Assembly: GCA_020845575.1 (NCBI GenBank)
Contig: JADLFL010000072.1
Coordinates: 1 to 64,000 of the forward strand
Origin: Acidobacteriota bacterium
GTDB lineage: Bacteria > Acidobacteriota > Vicinamibacteria > Vicinamibacterales > Vicinamibacteraceae
DNA length: 64,000 bases
Reading direction: 5' to 3'
The position numbers were made by a program, and so were the translations under genes. The notes beneath the pieces were generated by a model. That model did no database searches. It was not told the origin of the DNA and saw only the letters and a list, made by a program, of their open reading frames with translations. Every line of letters begins with the position of its first letter. The stretch's first letter is position 1. Positions 43,575-53,900 of this stretch are shown in pieces.

Positions 43575-44357
43575 GTGACCGTTCCCGACACGCTCGACGA
43601 GGCGCCTCAGCCGTTGGAGTCCAGCCTGCCGGCCCTGCCACGCCGGTCGCGGGCACTGTCGCTGCTCGAAGTGCTCCTGTGCTCGGGCCTGCCGACCCAG
43701 ATCCTCATCGGCGGCCTGCTCATCGTGGCCGGCGCACGCCCGGCCAGCGACGGTGTCCTGCCGTTCTCGTTCGTGGTGGACGTGTCCCTGCTCGATACGT
43801 GCGCCATCGTCGCGCTGGCGACGTTCTTCCTGAGACTCGGCGGGGAGAGTCCGCGCGCGGTCCTCCTCGGGCGTGGGCCGATCAACGTCGAGGTCCGACA
43901 CGGCGTGGCGTGGCTGCCGTTCGTGTTCATCCTGGTGATTTCGCTCGGCGCGCTCGTCCAGTTCGCGGCGCCGTGGCTGCACAACGTGCCGCAGAACCCG
44001 CTGCAGGCCATGCTGACCTCGCCGTGGCGCGTGGCGATCTTCGCCCTCGTGGTGGTGCTGGCCGGTGGCGTGCGTGAGGAGGTGCAGCGCGCGTTCATCC
44101 TGCACCGGTTCGAAAGGGACCTCGGGGGGGCAGCCGTCGGTCTCGCGATCTTCAGCGTCGCCTTCGGCCTCGGTCACCTCACGCAGGGCTTCGACGCCGC
44201 CCTCATCACCGGCGCGCTCGGCCTGTTGTGGGGCCTCATGTACCTCGCCCGCCGCAGCATGGTCGCCCCCGCCGTCTCACACGCGCTGTTCAACCTGGTC
44301 GAGATCGCACTCTACCAGTACGCGTCGAAACACGGGTTGCTCCCACCGACGACGTAG
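43575..44357 (+). CDS. CPBP family intramembrane metalloprotease (Abi/CAAX-like)
   Basis: 260 residues from GTG 43575; an open frame runs upstream antisense to the regulator but without similarity. Conserved CPBP motifs: REEVQRAF (motif 1 EExxxR), FGLGHLTQG (motif 2 histidine) and APAVSHALFN (motif 3). Seven to eight membrane segments. Members cleave or process membrane peptides; the target here is unknown. The TAG stop is 3 bases before repeat C3. Confidence 0.85.
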   Translation: MTVPDTLDEAPQPLESSLPALPRRSRALSLLEVLLCSGLPTQILIGGLLIVAGARPASDGVLPFSFVVDVSLLDTCAIVALATFFLRLGGESPRAVLLGRGPINVEVRHGVAWLPFVFILVISLGALVQFAAPWLHNVPQNPLQAMLTSPWRVAIFALVVVLAGGVREEVQRAFILHRFERDLGGAAVGLAIFSVAFGLGHLTQGFDAALITGALGLLWGLMYLARRSMVAPAVSHALFNLVEIALYQYASKHGLLPPTT

Positions 44358-44359
44358 CG

Positions 44360-44397
44360 GGCGCCGGGCACCGGGCACCGGGCACCGGGCACCGGAT
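44360..44397 (+). repeat. Repeat C3, GGGCACC heptamers
   Basis: GCGCCGGGCACC then three more CGGGCAC units, period 7, starting 3 bases after the CPBP stop codon. Confidence 0.9.
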
Positions 44398-44418
44398 TGT
44401 GGCCCCCGGACGTTCTCG

Positions 44419-44460
44419 CCATTCGTCATTCGTCATTCGTCATTCGGCATTCGGCATCCC
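44419..44460. repeat. Repeat D4, CATTCGT and CATTCGG heptamers
   Basis: Four CATTCGT units and two CATTCGG units in a row, period 7, ending 4 bases before the stop codon of the O-antigen ligase-like gene. With C3 it fills the convergent junction. Confidence 0.9.
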
Positions 44461-44463
44461 CTG

Positions 44464-46500
44464 TCACCGGGCTTCGTACCGCCACTCGCCGAGGATGGCG
44501 CCGAGGATGCGACCGTCGCCGGGGACCTGCCATGTCGGCGTCACGCGAAGCCGGATCGTGTGCCAGCGGCCGTCAGGGCGGGCCGGCAGCCGGTACTCGA
44601 GCGTCGTCCAGGGCCCTGACTCGAGATCGCGCTGATCGGCGGGCCGCTCGTCGATCGAGACGTCCAGACGCTGGACGCCGGGCGAGAGGTTGCGTAAGGG
44701 GATCTCGACGCGATAGGAACCGGCGGGCACGTAGAGCACCGTGTCGCCGGTGGTCCAGCGATACATGTCGCCGCGCGATCCCTGTTCGGCGAAATACACC
44801 CCTTCGTCCGGCGGACGGTCGACGGAGTCGGCCGAGGACCCCACCCATCCGGCGCGGATCGGCCACGACGCGAGCGTCACGCCGACGAGCGCCGCCGCGG
44901 CAAGGCGCCAGGCGCGCGGCGGCCGACCGGCGCCGAGCGTGGCCAACGCGGTGCAGATCGTGCCGACCACCACGTCCTCCCGCAGCAGGATGCGGTCTCC
45001 CGTCAGCATCGTGAGGGCGTATCCCGCCAGGCCGCCGAAGAGGCCAACGACGGGCCAGGCCGTGGACGCACCCATCGGCAGGTTCCCCGGTGCGCGCATC
45101 CCGATGACCACGGCCACGAGCAGCAACAGGAACGCGCCGAGGCCGAGCAGGCCGAGTTCGGCGGTCACCAGCAGGTACGTGTTGTGGGGCGACAGATACG
45201 CGTTGGGTGGCAACGACTCGATGCCGAGTTGCGCCCGCACACGCTCGAACTGCAGCGGCGCCTGTCCAACGCCCTGCCCCACGAGGGGCCGCTCGCGGAT
45301 CATCGTCAGCGCCACGTGCCACACGGCGATGCGTCCCTTCGCGATGGCGTCTGGAGGCTGACGGAGGTTGAACGTGTACAGCCACGTGTGCAGATAGGAC
45401 GTCTGCTGCTCGTGCCTGATGTCGAGCGCGGTCCCGACTGCCGTGCACGTGACGATCGACGCCACGACCGTCGCGACCGACACCCGCAACGCGCGCCGCG
45501 CATGCCGCCGGACGAACACCGACGGATCGATGGCGTCGAGGTCGCGCCTGAGACCGAGCCAGACCATCACCAACGCGCCAGCCGCGAGCGCCAGCAGGCC
45601 GGCGCGACCGGCGGTCATCACCGTCGCGACGAAGACGATGCCGCCGGCGGCGGCCCAGGCCCCTCGACGCCACCCGGAGGACCTGAGCGCCAACCCCGCG
45701 ATGACCGGCGCGACGAGCGTGTAGAACGCCGCGAGCGCGTTGGGGTCCACGTACGTGGCATTGATCCGGACAATCCCCGCGTCGAAGACGCGCCAGGCGT
45801 GCTGCAACCCGATGCCCGTGGCCGCCTGCACCATGCCGAAGACGGCCGTCGCGATCGCCGCCACCCCCGCAGCACGCAGGATCCGCTCTCGCGTCGCCCT
45901 GGTCGTCGCCCATCCGGTGATGAGCGTGCACGACAAGCCGTCGACGATGACGGTCCACTCGGGCAGCGCACTCGGCACGAGCGCACGGTCCACGCCGAAG
46001 ATGTACGCCGGCATCTGGGCCTGGACCTGCCGCCACACGTGCGGCAGATCGAGTCCGCGCCAGGGTTCCGGCGTGAGTGTCACCAGCAGGGACACCGTCG
46101 CGACAACCGTGAGCAGCGCCCAGCCATTCGACAGGCTGCTGCCGTCGCCGCGGCGACCGGCGATCCGGTACACCAACCACGGGATGGCCTGAGTGGCCAC
46201 CACGAGGTGTACCAGTTCACGTGGCAGCGATGGCTCGACGGTCGGCCAGACAGGCAGGAGGGGCACTATGCCGATCAGCACCGCCGGCGACCAGTGAGGT
46301 CTGGCGATGGCGACCATCACCAGCGCCATGAGGAGTGCGCGTACCCACGTCGGGATCTGCGGAGACGCCAGCAGGACCTGGCCGGGGCCACCCAGGTAGA
46401 CCGCCAGCAGGGGCAACACCGCCACGCGAACGGCCAGGTCCGTCCACGGCGAGGCCGGACGTCGGTCGACGACTGGACCGTCGAGTGGCGCCTGGATCAC
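44464..46500 (-). CDS. O-antigen ligase/Wzy_C family membrane protein with extra C-terminal domain
   Basis: 678 residues from GTG 46500. About twelve membrane segments; the Wzy_C/WaaL core motif region AGRAGLLALAAGALVM and the periplasmic loop region RIAVWHVALTMIRERPLVGQGVGQ followed by LSPHNTYLLVTAELGLLGLGAF are typical. After the last helix (about residue 545) comes a beta-rich domain of about 130 residues (MYRWTTGDTVLYVPAGSYRVEIPLRN..) that the family normally lacks. Polymerises or ligates surface polysaccharide on the outer face of the inner membrane. The start overlaps the SurA-like stop by four bases (GTGA). Confidence 0.8.
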   Translation of the reverse strand: MIQAPLDGPVVDRRPASPWTDLAVRVAVLPLLAVYLGGPGQVLLASPQIPTWVRALLMALVMVAIARPHWSPAVLIGIVPLLPVWPTVEPSLPRELVHLVVATQAIPWLVYRIAGRRGDGSSLSNGWALLTVVATVSLLVTLTPEPWRGLDLPHVWRQVQAQMPAYIFGVDRALVPSALPEWTVIVDGLSCTLITGWATTRATRERILRAAGVAAIATAVFGMVQAATGIGLQHAWRVFDAGIVRINATYVDPNALAAFYTLVAPVIAGLALRSSGWRRGAWAAAGGIVFVATVMTAGRAGLLALAAGALVMVWLGLRRDLDAIDPSVFVRRHARRALRVSVATVVASIVTCTAVGTALDIRHEQQTSYLHTWLYTFNLRQPPDAIAKGRIAVWHVALTMIRERPLVGQGVGQAPLQFERVRAQLGIESLPPNAYLSPHNTYLLVTAELGLLGLGAFLLLLVAVVIGMRAPGNLPMGASTAWPVVGLFGGLAGYALTMLTGDRILLREDVVVGTICTALATLGAGRPPRAWRLAAAALVGVTLASWPIRAGWVGSSADSVDRPPDEGVYFAEQGSRGDMYRWTTGDTVLYVPAGSYRVEIPLRNLSPGVQRLDVSIDERPADQRDLESGPWTTLEYRLPARPDGRWHTIRLRVTPTWQVPGDGRILGAILGEWRYEAR

Positions 46501-47123
46501 GCGCCCCCCGCGACCTGCACCGACGTGCGCGCGCGAATGCCGGCGATCCAGTCGGCAATCAGCGCGGCGCGGCGCGTCTGCACGAGCCGACGCCGCGCCG
46601 CTTCGCGCTGGTCCGGCGTCGGCGCGACAGCCCCTTGCGACGCAGCCTCCTGCGCGACCTCGGCGTCGGTCGGTTGCGCCGCCGCAGTGAATCGCTGGTC
46701 CACGTAGATGTCGATGCGGATGTCGTCAGCCACCCAGTCGCGCGCACGCGCCTCCGTCAGGCCGATCGTCTCGAGCGCCCGCGCCAGGGCGGCTGCACCG
46801 CCCGCCCGTTGTCGCGCCCTGTCGAACCGCTCGTCCACGGCGGCGGCGATGGGCACGGCCACGGCGAGCCGGGTCACCTCGATGTGCATCAACTCCCGCG
46901 TGATGACTCTGTCGATCGCCTCCTGCGGCGTACCCGCCGCGGCGACCGAGCCGAGCAGACGCGCGGCCTCCACATCGCGCCACGTCAGCGCCTGATCCCC
47001 GACGGTGGCCACCAGACGATCGATGAGGATGGCCTGGGCGCGAGCGGCGTCAGGCACGACGGTACAGGTGGCCAACACGGCCAGATATACTGTCGCGGTT
47101 GCCCATCGGCACCGTGCCTGCAT
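46497..47123 (-). CDS. SurA N-terminal domain-like exported protein without a PPIase domain
   Basis: 208 residues from ATG 47123 with a signal peptide (about 1-31, ending DAARAQA). The body has [21 protein letters not shown] and [15 protein letters not shown], as in the chaperone part of SurA/PpiC proteins, but there is no parvulin domain. It could be a periplasmic chaperone. It is coupled to the O-antigen ligase gene. Its ATG overlaps the ATG of the divergent GT2 gene in the four bases CATG, so its promoter must lie inside that gene; an earlier ATG at 47141 would overlap even more. Confidence 0.7.
   Translation of the reverse strand: MQARCRWATATVYLAVLATCTVVPDAARAQAILIDRLVATVGDQALTWRDVEAARLLGSVAAAGTPQEAIDRVITRELMHIEVTRLAVAVPIAAAVDERFDRARQRAGGAAALARALETIGLTEARARDWVADDIRIDIYVDQRFTAAAQPTDAEVAQEAASQGAVAPTPDQREAARRRLVQTRRAALIADWIAGIRARTSVQVAGGA
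47086..47091 (+). promoter_or_regulatory. -10 hexamer for the GT2 gene
   Basis: TATACT, 30 bases before ATG 47122, within the N-terminal coding region of the SurA-like gene. The -35 is weak. Confidence 0.35.
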
Positions 47124-47808
47124 GAGACTGACTGTCGTCATTCCTGTCTACAACGAGGTCCACACGTTACTGCACCTGATCGACAGGGTGCAGGACGTGG
47201 CGGTGGACAAGGATCTCATCCTGGTGGACGACTGCTCCACCGACGGCACGCGGGACCTGCTCCAGCGGACCGAGTTCCCACCGAACGTCCGCGTGTTGTA
47301 CCACGAACGCAACCAGGGCAAGGGGGCCGCACTGCGCACGGGCTTTGCCGCCGCCACCGGCGACATCGTGATCATCCAGGATGCCGACCTCGAGTACGAC
47401 CCGCAGGAGTACCCCAAGCTGATCACGCCCATCCTCGAAGGACGGGCCGACGTCGTGTTCGGTTCACGCTTCGCCGGGGGCGATGCGCATCGCGTGCTGT
47501 ACTTCTGGCACTACATGGGGAACAAGTTCCTGACGCTCTGCTCCAACGCGTTCACGAACCTCAATCTCACCGACATGGAGACCTGCTACAAAGTCTTCCG
47601 GCGCGAAGTCCTCCAGGGCATCACCGTCGAAGAGAACCGCTTCGGATTCGAGCCCGAGATCACGGCCAAGATCGCGAAGCTGCGCGTCCGCATCTACGAG
47701 GTCGGGATCTCCTACGACGGCCGCACCTACGAAGAAGGCAAGAAGATTGGCTGGAAGGACGGCGTGCGCGCCCTCTGGTGCATCGTCAGGTACAACTGGT
47801 TCCGATAG
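47122..47808 (+). CDS. Family 2 glycosyltransferase (dolichol-phosphate mannosyltransferase-like)
   Basis: 228 residues, without membrane helices. Start [16 protein letters not shown]; nucleotide-binding [49 protein letters not shown] (the DAD/DxD metal site near residue 90), and [12 protein letters not shown]. This subgroup typically moves a sugar from a nucleotide donor onto polyprenyl phosphate, which would supply substrate for the GT-C-like membrane proteins in the window; that link is inference. Its TAG stop directly meets repeat D5. Confidence 0.9.
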   Translation: MRLTVVIPVYNEVHTLLHLIDRVQDVAVDKDLILVDDCSTDGTRDLLQRTEFPPNVRVLYHERNQGKGAALRTGFAAATGDIVIIQDADLEYDPQEYPKLITPILEGRADVVFGSRFAGGDAHRVLYFWHYMGNKFLTLCSNAFTNLNLTDMETCYKVFRREVLQGITVEENRFGFEPEITAKIAKLRVRIYEVGISYDGRTYEEGKKIGWKDGVRALWCIVRYNWFR

Positions 47809-47846
47809 CGATTCGGCATCGCGGCATTCGGCATTCGGCATTCCTA
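47809..47846. repeat. Repeat D5 filling a convergent junction
   Basis: GATTCGGCATCGCGG, then CATTCGG CATTCGG CATTCC: it begins at the GT2 stop codon and ends at the TamA stop codon, leaving no other sequence. Confidence 0.9.
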
Positions 47847-50800
47847 GAACGCCTGGCCCACGGTGATGTGAAGCGCCGTGCGGCTCTCCTTCATGCCGTT
47901 GGCGAAGGTCATGGGCGACAACTTGAAGCCCAGGTCGACGCGGATGGGACCGATCGGGGAGAGGTAGCGCACGCCGACGCCGGCCGCGCCGCGGATGCGG
48001 GCCAGATCCAGGTTCGAGACACGCTGGAAGACGTTGCCCGCGTCGATGAAGCCCGCCGCGACGAGCCCCCGCCACACGGGCACCCGCACTTCGCTGTTGA
48101 AGATCAGCAGCGCGTTGCCCCCCGTAGGCAACCCATTGCGATCGAGCGTGGCTGGCTCCCCGAGCCGATCCTGCGCGAAACCGCGCACGGTGTTGTCGCC
48201 ACCCGCGAAGAAGCGCTCGGCGGCCGGCAGATCCGTGACCACGTCGACGAGCGCCACGCCGTCAGGCCCGAACAGCGGCTGGCCATCGTCGCCGATGCGC
48301 GCGAGTTCACGCGGCAGGCCGCGGGCGAGTCCGAGCCGCGCGCCGCCGGCCACCACCACGCGCAGCGCTCCGGGAAGACGACGGTAGATGAATCCCTGGA
48401 GCAGCGTCTTGTTGAAGCCGACTTCGGATCCGATCGAACGCCCCGCGAGCTCGCCATCCACGGCCACGAACGTCCCGCGTCCGGGGTCGAGCGGATCGTC
48501 ACGCGTGTCGCGGATCACGGAACTGGTCACCGACGAAATCCGCACTTGTGGAAACAGCCGGTCGACGTTGAGCTGATCCTCCGGCGCGACGCGCGCGTCG
48601 AACAACTCCGTGCGGCCGATGCCGTAGCGCGCGACGAACGTGGTGTGCTCGCCCAGCAGGCGCGACCAGTCCACGCGCGCCTGCTGGCGCCTGAAGCTGA
48701 AGCTCGATCGGATCGCCTGCTCCACGAACGTGGTGACGTCGAGGTTGGCGCTGTCGCCGAACGCGCGCGGCTCGCGCCACGTGCCGAGCACGCGGTACTC
48801 GTTCAACGCGAGCCCGGAGCCGTCGCGGTCGGGGTCGCCGGGATAGTCACGCGGCCTGACGCTGGCGCGGAGGAAGAGCCCGAGCGTGCGGTTCTTGCCC
48901 CACAGGTTGCGCCGGCCGGCCTCGAGGAACCCGCGCGCCGCGAACTCGAAGGTCTCGTCCACCGCACCGGTGTCGGCCACGGTCCGCAGCCGCTGGCCCC
49001 CCTGGAGACCCGCACCGTACCCGAGCGTGGTGACAGGCGCCTCTTCGACGGTCACCACCACGTCGCGCTCCGCGTGCCCGTCCTGGCCGACGTCCGTGAT
49101 CCGCACGCTGCGAAACAGGCCCAGCGCGGTGAGGCGCCGCTGGCTCTCGAACACGCGGCCGAGGCCATACGGCTGCCCACTCGCGATGCGCAACTCGCGG
49201 CGAATCGTGTCCTCGCTCGTGCGGACGTGTCCGACCACGAGAATGCGATCGACGATCGTCTGCCGGCCTTCGGTGAGCACGAACGTGACGGCGATCGCAC
49301 CGGGCGTGTCCCCGGCGTCGAGCCTGGCCTCGATCTGCGCGTGGCGGAAGCCCTCGTCGAGATAGCGGCGCAGCACCGCCTCGCGGCTCGCCACGACGGC
49401 CGCCGAGGAGAACGGTTGTCCCGGCGCGACCGTCAGCACCGACCGCAGCACCGACTCGTCCATCGCCGCCGCGGCCTCGAAGGCCACCGACGACAATGTC
49501 GCCCGCGCGCCCTCGTCGACACGCAGCCTGACGTCCAGCAACCCATCGACGTCCGGCGAGAGCGACGGTTCGCTCACGTCGACCAGCGCCTGCTCCACTC
49601 GCACGGCAGGGTAGCCGTTGTCGTGATAGTGCTGCGTGATGGCCGTGATGCCGGTCGCCAGTGCGGACGGTACGAACGGCTGTCCGATCGGCAGCGACAC
49701 GCGTTGGCGCAGCATCGCCTCGGAGGCTGTCCGGGCACCGCCGATCTGCACCGACCGCACGCGATACAGCCGCCCGCGCGCGATCGAGTACACGACCTCG
49801 AGGCGATCGTCCGCCTGCTCCGATCGCCCTGTGCCCGGCAGTCCCTCCGGTTGCCCGTTGCCCGTTGCCGGTTGCCGACCGCCATCTCCGTCCGGTTGCC
49901 GGTTGCCGGTTGCCGGTTGCCGGTCACCATCCGCCTCCGGTGGCCGGTTGCCGGTTGCCGGTTGCCGGTTGTCGGTCTGTCTCCGCGTATACGACACGCG
50001 CGCACGCCAGTAGCCGCGCTCCTGCAACCATGTCACGATGCGGTTACGCGAATCCTCGAGCAGGTCCTCGTCCACACTCGCTTCGGCCTGGATCGGCACG
50101 AGCTCCCGACGCACGCGCGGCGGAAGCGAGTCGCCCTCGAACGAGAGCGAGACGAGCGGGCCGCGCGCCACGTCCACGGTCATGTCGATGGACGTCTCGT
50201 CCTGACCGGGGACGGGCGTGGTCCGCACCACGGCCTCGTAGTAGCCCGCCTCGCGCAGGCGATGCGTGTACCGCTCGATATGGCGATCGATGCTGTCCCT
50301 GTCGTACGGCATACCCGGGCGGATATCGAGCGCAGCAACGGTCACGGAGCGATCGGCCTGTGGCACGCCAGTCACCGTCACCTGTCCCACGTGCCACCGC
50401 GGGCCGGGATCGCCGGTCAGCACCAGCGTGACCACGTCGCGGCGTTTCGTGGTCTCGATGCGCGTCTCGGTCTGCGGGCGCAGGAAGCCGTGCGAACCGA
50501 GTACGTCGTTGGCCACACCAACGGCCTGCCCGGCGTCGGAGGCCAGCGCCGACGACCCGAGCCGCTCGCGCACGGCGCGCACGATGTCGCCGCCGAACTG
50601 CCGCAACGCGCCGTCCACACGCACCTCTCCGATGCGCTGCACGGACGCCAGCTCGACTCGCACGAGGACGCCGGTACCCGTCGGCTCGGCGTAGACGTCG
50701 ACCGTGGCGAAGCGCCGCATGTGGACGAAGTGCTCGATCGACGACCTGACCTGCGCCGGGTCGAGCGGCCGGCCGATGGCAACGTCGAGCAGTTGCGCGA

Positions 50801-50960
50801 GCCCCCTGTCGGTCGTCGGCACGCCGTCGAGCACGATCACGAGGCCCGTCACCGTCTGTCCGCGCACGTCGGCGGCCGGCGGCGAGGGTGCCGGCTGCCG
50901 GGCGGAGGCTCCGCTCGCGGCGGCGATGACGATCAGGCAGGCGGCAACGGCGAGGCGCAT
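47844..50960 (-). CDS. tamA: TamA/BamA-like Omp85 outer-membrane assembly protein with a heptamer insert
   Basis: 1038 residues from ATG 50960, which overlaps the TamB stop (ATGA). Signal peptide (MRLAVAACLIVIAAASGASA), then four to five POTRA-like repeats (for example QRIGEVRVDGALRQF near 105, PRWHVGQVTVTG near 170, GRLYRVRSVQIGG near 395, DRILVVGHVRTSEDTI near 570), and a 16-strand barrel domain ending ALHITVGQAF; the RGF motif appears as VRGFAQDRLGE. Residues about 329-370 (NRQPATG-type heptapeptides) are encoded by repeat C4 between POTRA modules. With TamB it would export or fold outer-membrane proteins. Confidence 0.85.
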   Translation of the reverse strand: MRLAVAACLIVIAAASGASARQPAPSPPAADVRGQTVTGLVIVLDGVPTTDRGLAQLLDVAIGRPLDPAQVRSSIEHFVHMRRFATVDVYAEPTGTGVLVRVELASVQRIGEVRVDGALRQFGGDIVRAVRERLGSSALASDAGQAVGVANDVLGSHGFLRPQTETRIETTKRRDVVTLVLTGDPGPRWHVGQVTVTGVPQADRSVTVAALDIRPGMPYDRDSIDRHIERYTHRLREAGYYEAVVRTTPVPGQDETSIDMTVDVARGPLVSLSFEGDSLPPRVRRELVPIQAEASVDEDLLEDSRNRIVTWLQERGYWRARVSYTRRQTDNRQPATGNRPPEADGDRQPATGNRQPDGDGGRQPATGNGQPEGLPGTGRSEQADDRLEVVYSIARGRLYRVRSVQIGGARTASEAMLRQRVSLPIGQPFVPSALATGITAITQHYHDNGYPAVRVEQALVDVSEPSLSPDVDGLLDVRLRVDEGARATLSSVAFEAAAAMDESVLRSVLTVAPGQPFSSAAVVASREAVLRRYLDEGFRHAQIEARLDAGDTPGAIAVTFVLTEGRQTIVDRILVVGHVRTSEDTIRRELRIASGQPYGLGRVFESQRRLTALGLFRSVRITDVGQDGHAERDVVVTVEEAPVTTLGYGAGLQGGQRLRTVADTGAVDETFEFAARGFLEAGRRNLWGKNRTLGLFLRASVRPRDYPGDPDRDGSGLALNEYRVLGTWREPRAFGDSANLDVTTFVEQAIRSSFSFRRQQARVDWSRLLGEHTTFVARYGIGRTELFDARVAPEDQLNVDRLFPQVRISSVTSSVIRDTRDDPLDPGRGTFVAVDGELAGRSIGSEVGFNKTLLQGFIYRRLPGALRVVVAGGARLGLARGLPRELARIGDDGQPLFGPDGVALVDVVTDLPAAERFFAGGDNTVRGFAQDRLGEPATLDRNGLPTGGNALLIFNSEVRVPVWRGLVAAGFIDAGNVFQRVSNLDLARIRGAAGVGVRYLSPIGPIRVDLGFKLSPMTFANGMKESRTALHITVGQAF
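49852..49978 (+). repeat. Repeat C4, heptamers inside tamA
   Basis: GGTTGCC and CGTTGCC units in three tracts separated by GACCGCCATCTCCGTCC-like spacers. The tamA frame stays open through the whole block and encodes N-R-Q-P-A-T-G cycles. Confidence 0.9.
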
Positions 50961-53900
50961 CAGAAGATGTGGCGGACGCGCACGTCGATGGCGTACGTGT
51001 CGTCCTCGTTCTGCGACACGATCCACGACAGGCGATCGTTCTGCGTGAACTCGAGGAGGATGAGCTGGTCGCGCTGCTCGGACGTGAGCAACTGCGCGAA
51101 GGTCAGGTAGATCCTGTCGCTGATCCGCTTGCCGATCGTGAGGCGGGCGCCAGGATTGAGGCGCGACGACTGCTGGCCGATGTTGACGAGCGACGGCGTG
51201 ATCTGCACCGAGTCCACGCCGAGCGCCTGCTGCGCCACGCGCCCGACGTTCTGCGAAATCGGGCTTGCGAGCAGACGCGCGGCCCGTGCGGCGATCAGAT
51301 CCTGCTCGGTCTGGTTCGGCGCGCGCAGCGCACGCAGTTCGGCGTTCACGGGATCGCGCACGTCGCCGAACAGGAGCGCCGTGATGTCCACCGCGTTGAG
51401 CGGCGGGTCCGACGAGAGATCGAAGACGAAGCGATCGGGCGTGCCCGACACGCGAAACGTGACGATGTAGATCTGGCCGGGCACCTGTGCGCGCGTTTCG
51501 GCCTCGATGTCGAAGAAGGGTTCGATGCGCGTCGGGTTCGAGAAGTCGATCACGCCACGCCGCACGTTGTAGCGCTTGCCCTCGAAGAACACTTCGCCGC
51601 GCTCGACCTCGGCACGGCCGAAGAGCTGCGGCCTGTCGTACGTGCCGCGCAGCGTCAGATCGGCACTCGAGACGAGGCGAGTCGTGTTGTTCTCGATACG
51701 CAGCGTGGACGGCGCTTCGACGCGCAGGTCGAACCGCAGCGGGTAGCTCGACTCCTCCGCCGCACCCGCGGTGGTCGTGAGCCCGCCGGCCGCCAGGCCG
51801 AACACGCCGGTCCCGCTGGTGTCGAACGTCCGCGTCAGCACCGCGTCGCGCACGCGCACGGTACCGCTCAGCGTCGGATCGGCGATGGGGCCGCGGAGCG
51901 CGAGCTCTGCGTCGACGATCGAGCGGAAGCCTTCCGGGTAGCGGATTCGCATCTCGTAACCGGTGGCCGACACGTTGAACTCGCTCGGCGTGAGGCCGGC
52001 GAAGGCGACGCGGCCGGCGAAGCGCACGGGGCCGCCGCCGAGTCGCGCAGTGACGCCTTCGAGCGACGCGCCGCCCGTGTCGAAGCGCACGGTGCCGTTG
52101 ATCGCTTCGAGCGAGTGCGGCATGCCCGCGTACCGCAGGCGGCCATCCGAGATCAGCGCGCTGCCGCCGACGACGGGCGACCGCCAGGATCCGCTGATCT
52201 CGGCCGAGACCTCCGCCGCGCCAGACGCACGCACGTCGGTCAGTGCACCCTGCAGGAGACCGAGGTTCGCGTCGCCGATCATCCTGATGCTGACGCGCTC
52301 GGTGCCGAAATCGACGTCGCCCACCACGTCGAGACGCGTGCCGTCGCCCACCAGACGCATGCGATCGATCTGCAGGCGATCCCGTCCGAGCGCGAGTCGC
52401 AGCGGTTCGTCGTTGCGGAGCTGATAGTCGATCAGGCGCAACGCGAGCGCGTCGATGCGAAGGTCGCCCCTGAGGCGCGACGAATCGTTGAACGGGCCGA
52501 CGAAGCGGAGCTGACCCGAGCCGACCATCGACGTGAAAGGCGAGAAGGTGGGGCTGTAGACGCGGATGTACGGATCGAGCGAGGTGTTGACGAACGTCAG
52601 CGTGATGTCGCTGTCCGCGTCATCGTCGAACGGCATGCGACCCGTGCCGGAGACGGCGAGGCGCGACGAGGCCATCTCCAGCGCATCGATGTACATCTGC
52701 CGGTCGCGGATGGAGAGCTGCGCCGTCACCTGTCCGATGCCCTCGTCGGCGACGTAGAGATCGTCGATGGCCGCACGCACGTCGTAGCGAGGAGCCTGGA
52801 ACGTCGCGTTGCCCTCGGCCACGAGACGCAGCGCGCCGGTGAGCGGCACGCCTTCCCACGTGAGCGCGTACACGCTCGACACGGGGATGTCGCGCCCCTC
52901 CACCTTGAACTGGTAGGTGCCTGCCCACGCGACGTAGGCCGACCCGTTCACGTGTCCGCCCTTCTTGGCGATCACGATGTCGTCGAGGAAGACGCCACGT
53001 CCATCGAAGCGCAGCGCCGACGTGGCCGTGTCGAAGGGCTCGTCGTACGCAACACCGTTGTCGAGGCGGAGCCGCCCGAAGCCGAGCGGGCCGGTGTAGT
53101 CGCCCTGCAACTGGAAGTCGCCCGACAACGGCCCTTCGACGGGATACTCGTCGAGCACGAAGGCGTGACGCAGATCGCGCAGCGGCCAGTCCACCATCTG
53201 GATGCGCGCGCGGATCTCCTCGCCGCCGTCGCGCCGTGGGAACCCGAGCGAGAAGCGGCCCGCCACGCGCATGCGTGCCCCGTCCTTCTCGATCTCCGCG
53301 TCCGCGATGTCGACGTAGCTGTCCTCCACGGTGAGCGCGGTCTTCGCGGTACCCCACGTGACGTCCCAGGCACGCAGGTCGCGCCCGCTGAACTGCCCGT
53401 CGATGCGCGGCGACCTGATGCGGCCCGTCATCCTGCCGTCGAACACGCCGGAGCCGCCGACCAGTACCGGCCGCGTGGGCGATCCCGCCGCCGTCATGAT
53501 GCCCACGAGCAGCTTGTCGCTCTCCTGCCAGTCGCGGCTGGTCACGTGGAAGTCGAAGTCCGACGCATCGCCCGACTCGGTCCGCCCCGTGAACTCGACG
53601 TACGTCTCCTCGGTCGCGGCAAAACTCCGGCTCACGTCGATGCGCGCGCCCTCGTACGCGTACCGCAGCTCGGCGGTCATCGGCACGCGCCCGAGAGGGG
53701 CGTCCCTGTCGAGCGAATCGGGAGCCGGCGGTTCCGGGGCGCCGAGATCGATCAGCTCGCGCCCCTGCATGCGCTGGCCCTCGGGCGCGGCGATCACGAT
53801 CTCGCCGTCGCCGGTCCGCAGATCGAAACGGCCCGACGGGAAGTCCAGCAGGTGCCGTCCGTCGGCACGCCCTGCCACCTGCATGCCGGCGAGCCCGATG

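Noticed and set aside
49852..49978. CRISPR array
   Set aside because: Units are 7 bases, directly adjacent, lie in a coding frame, and no cas gene is near.
46335..51110. A 1591-codon open frame antisense to tamA and its neighbours, and similar frames at 26732-29761, 36261-39203 and 50969-53908
   Set aside because: They mirror well-recognised genes on the other strand, are rich in Arg, His and Ala with no domains, and arise from the GC-rich third codon positions.
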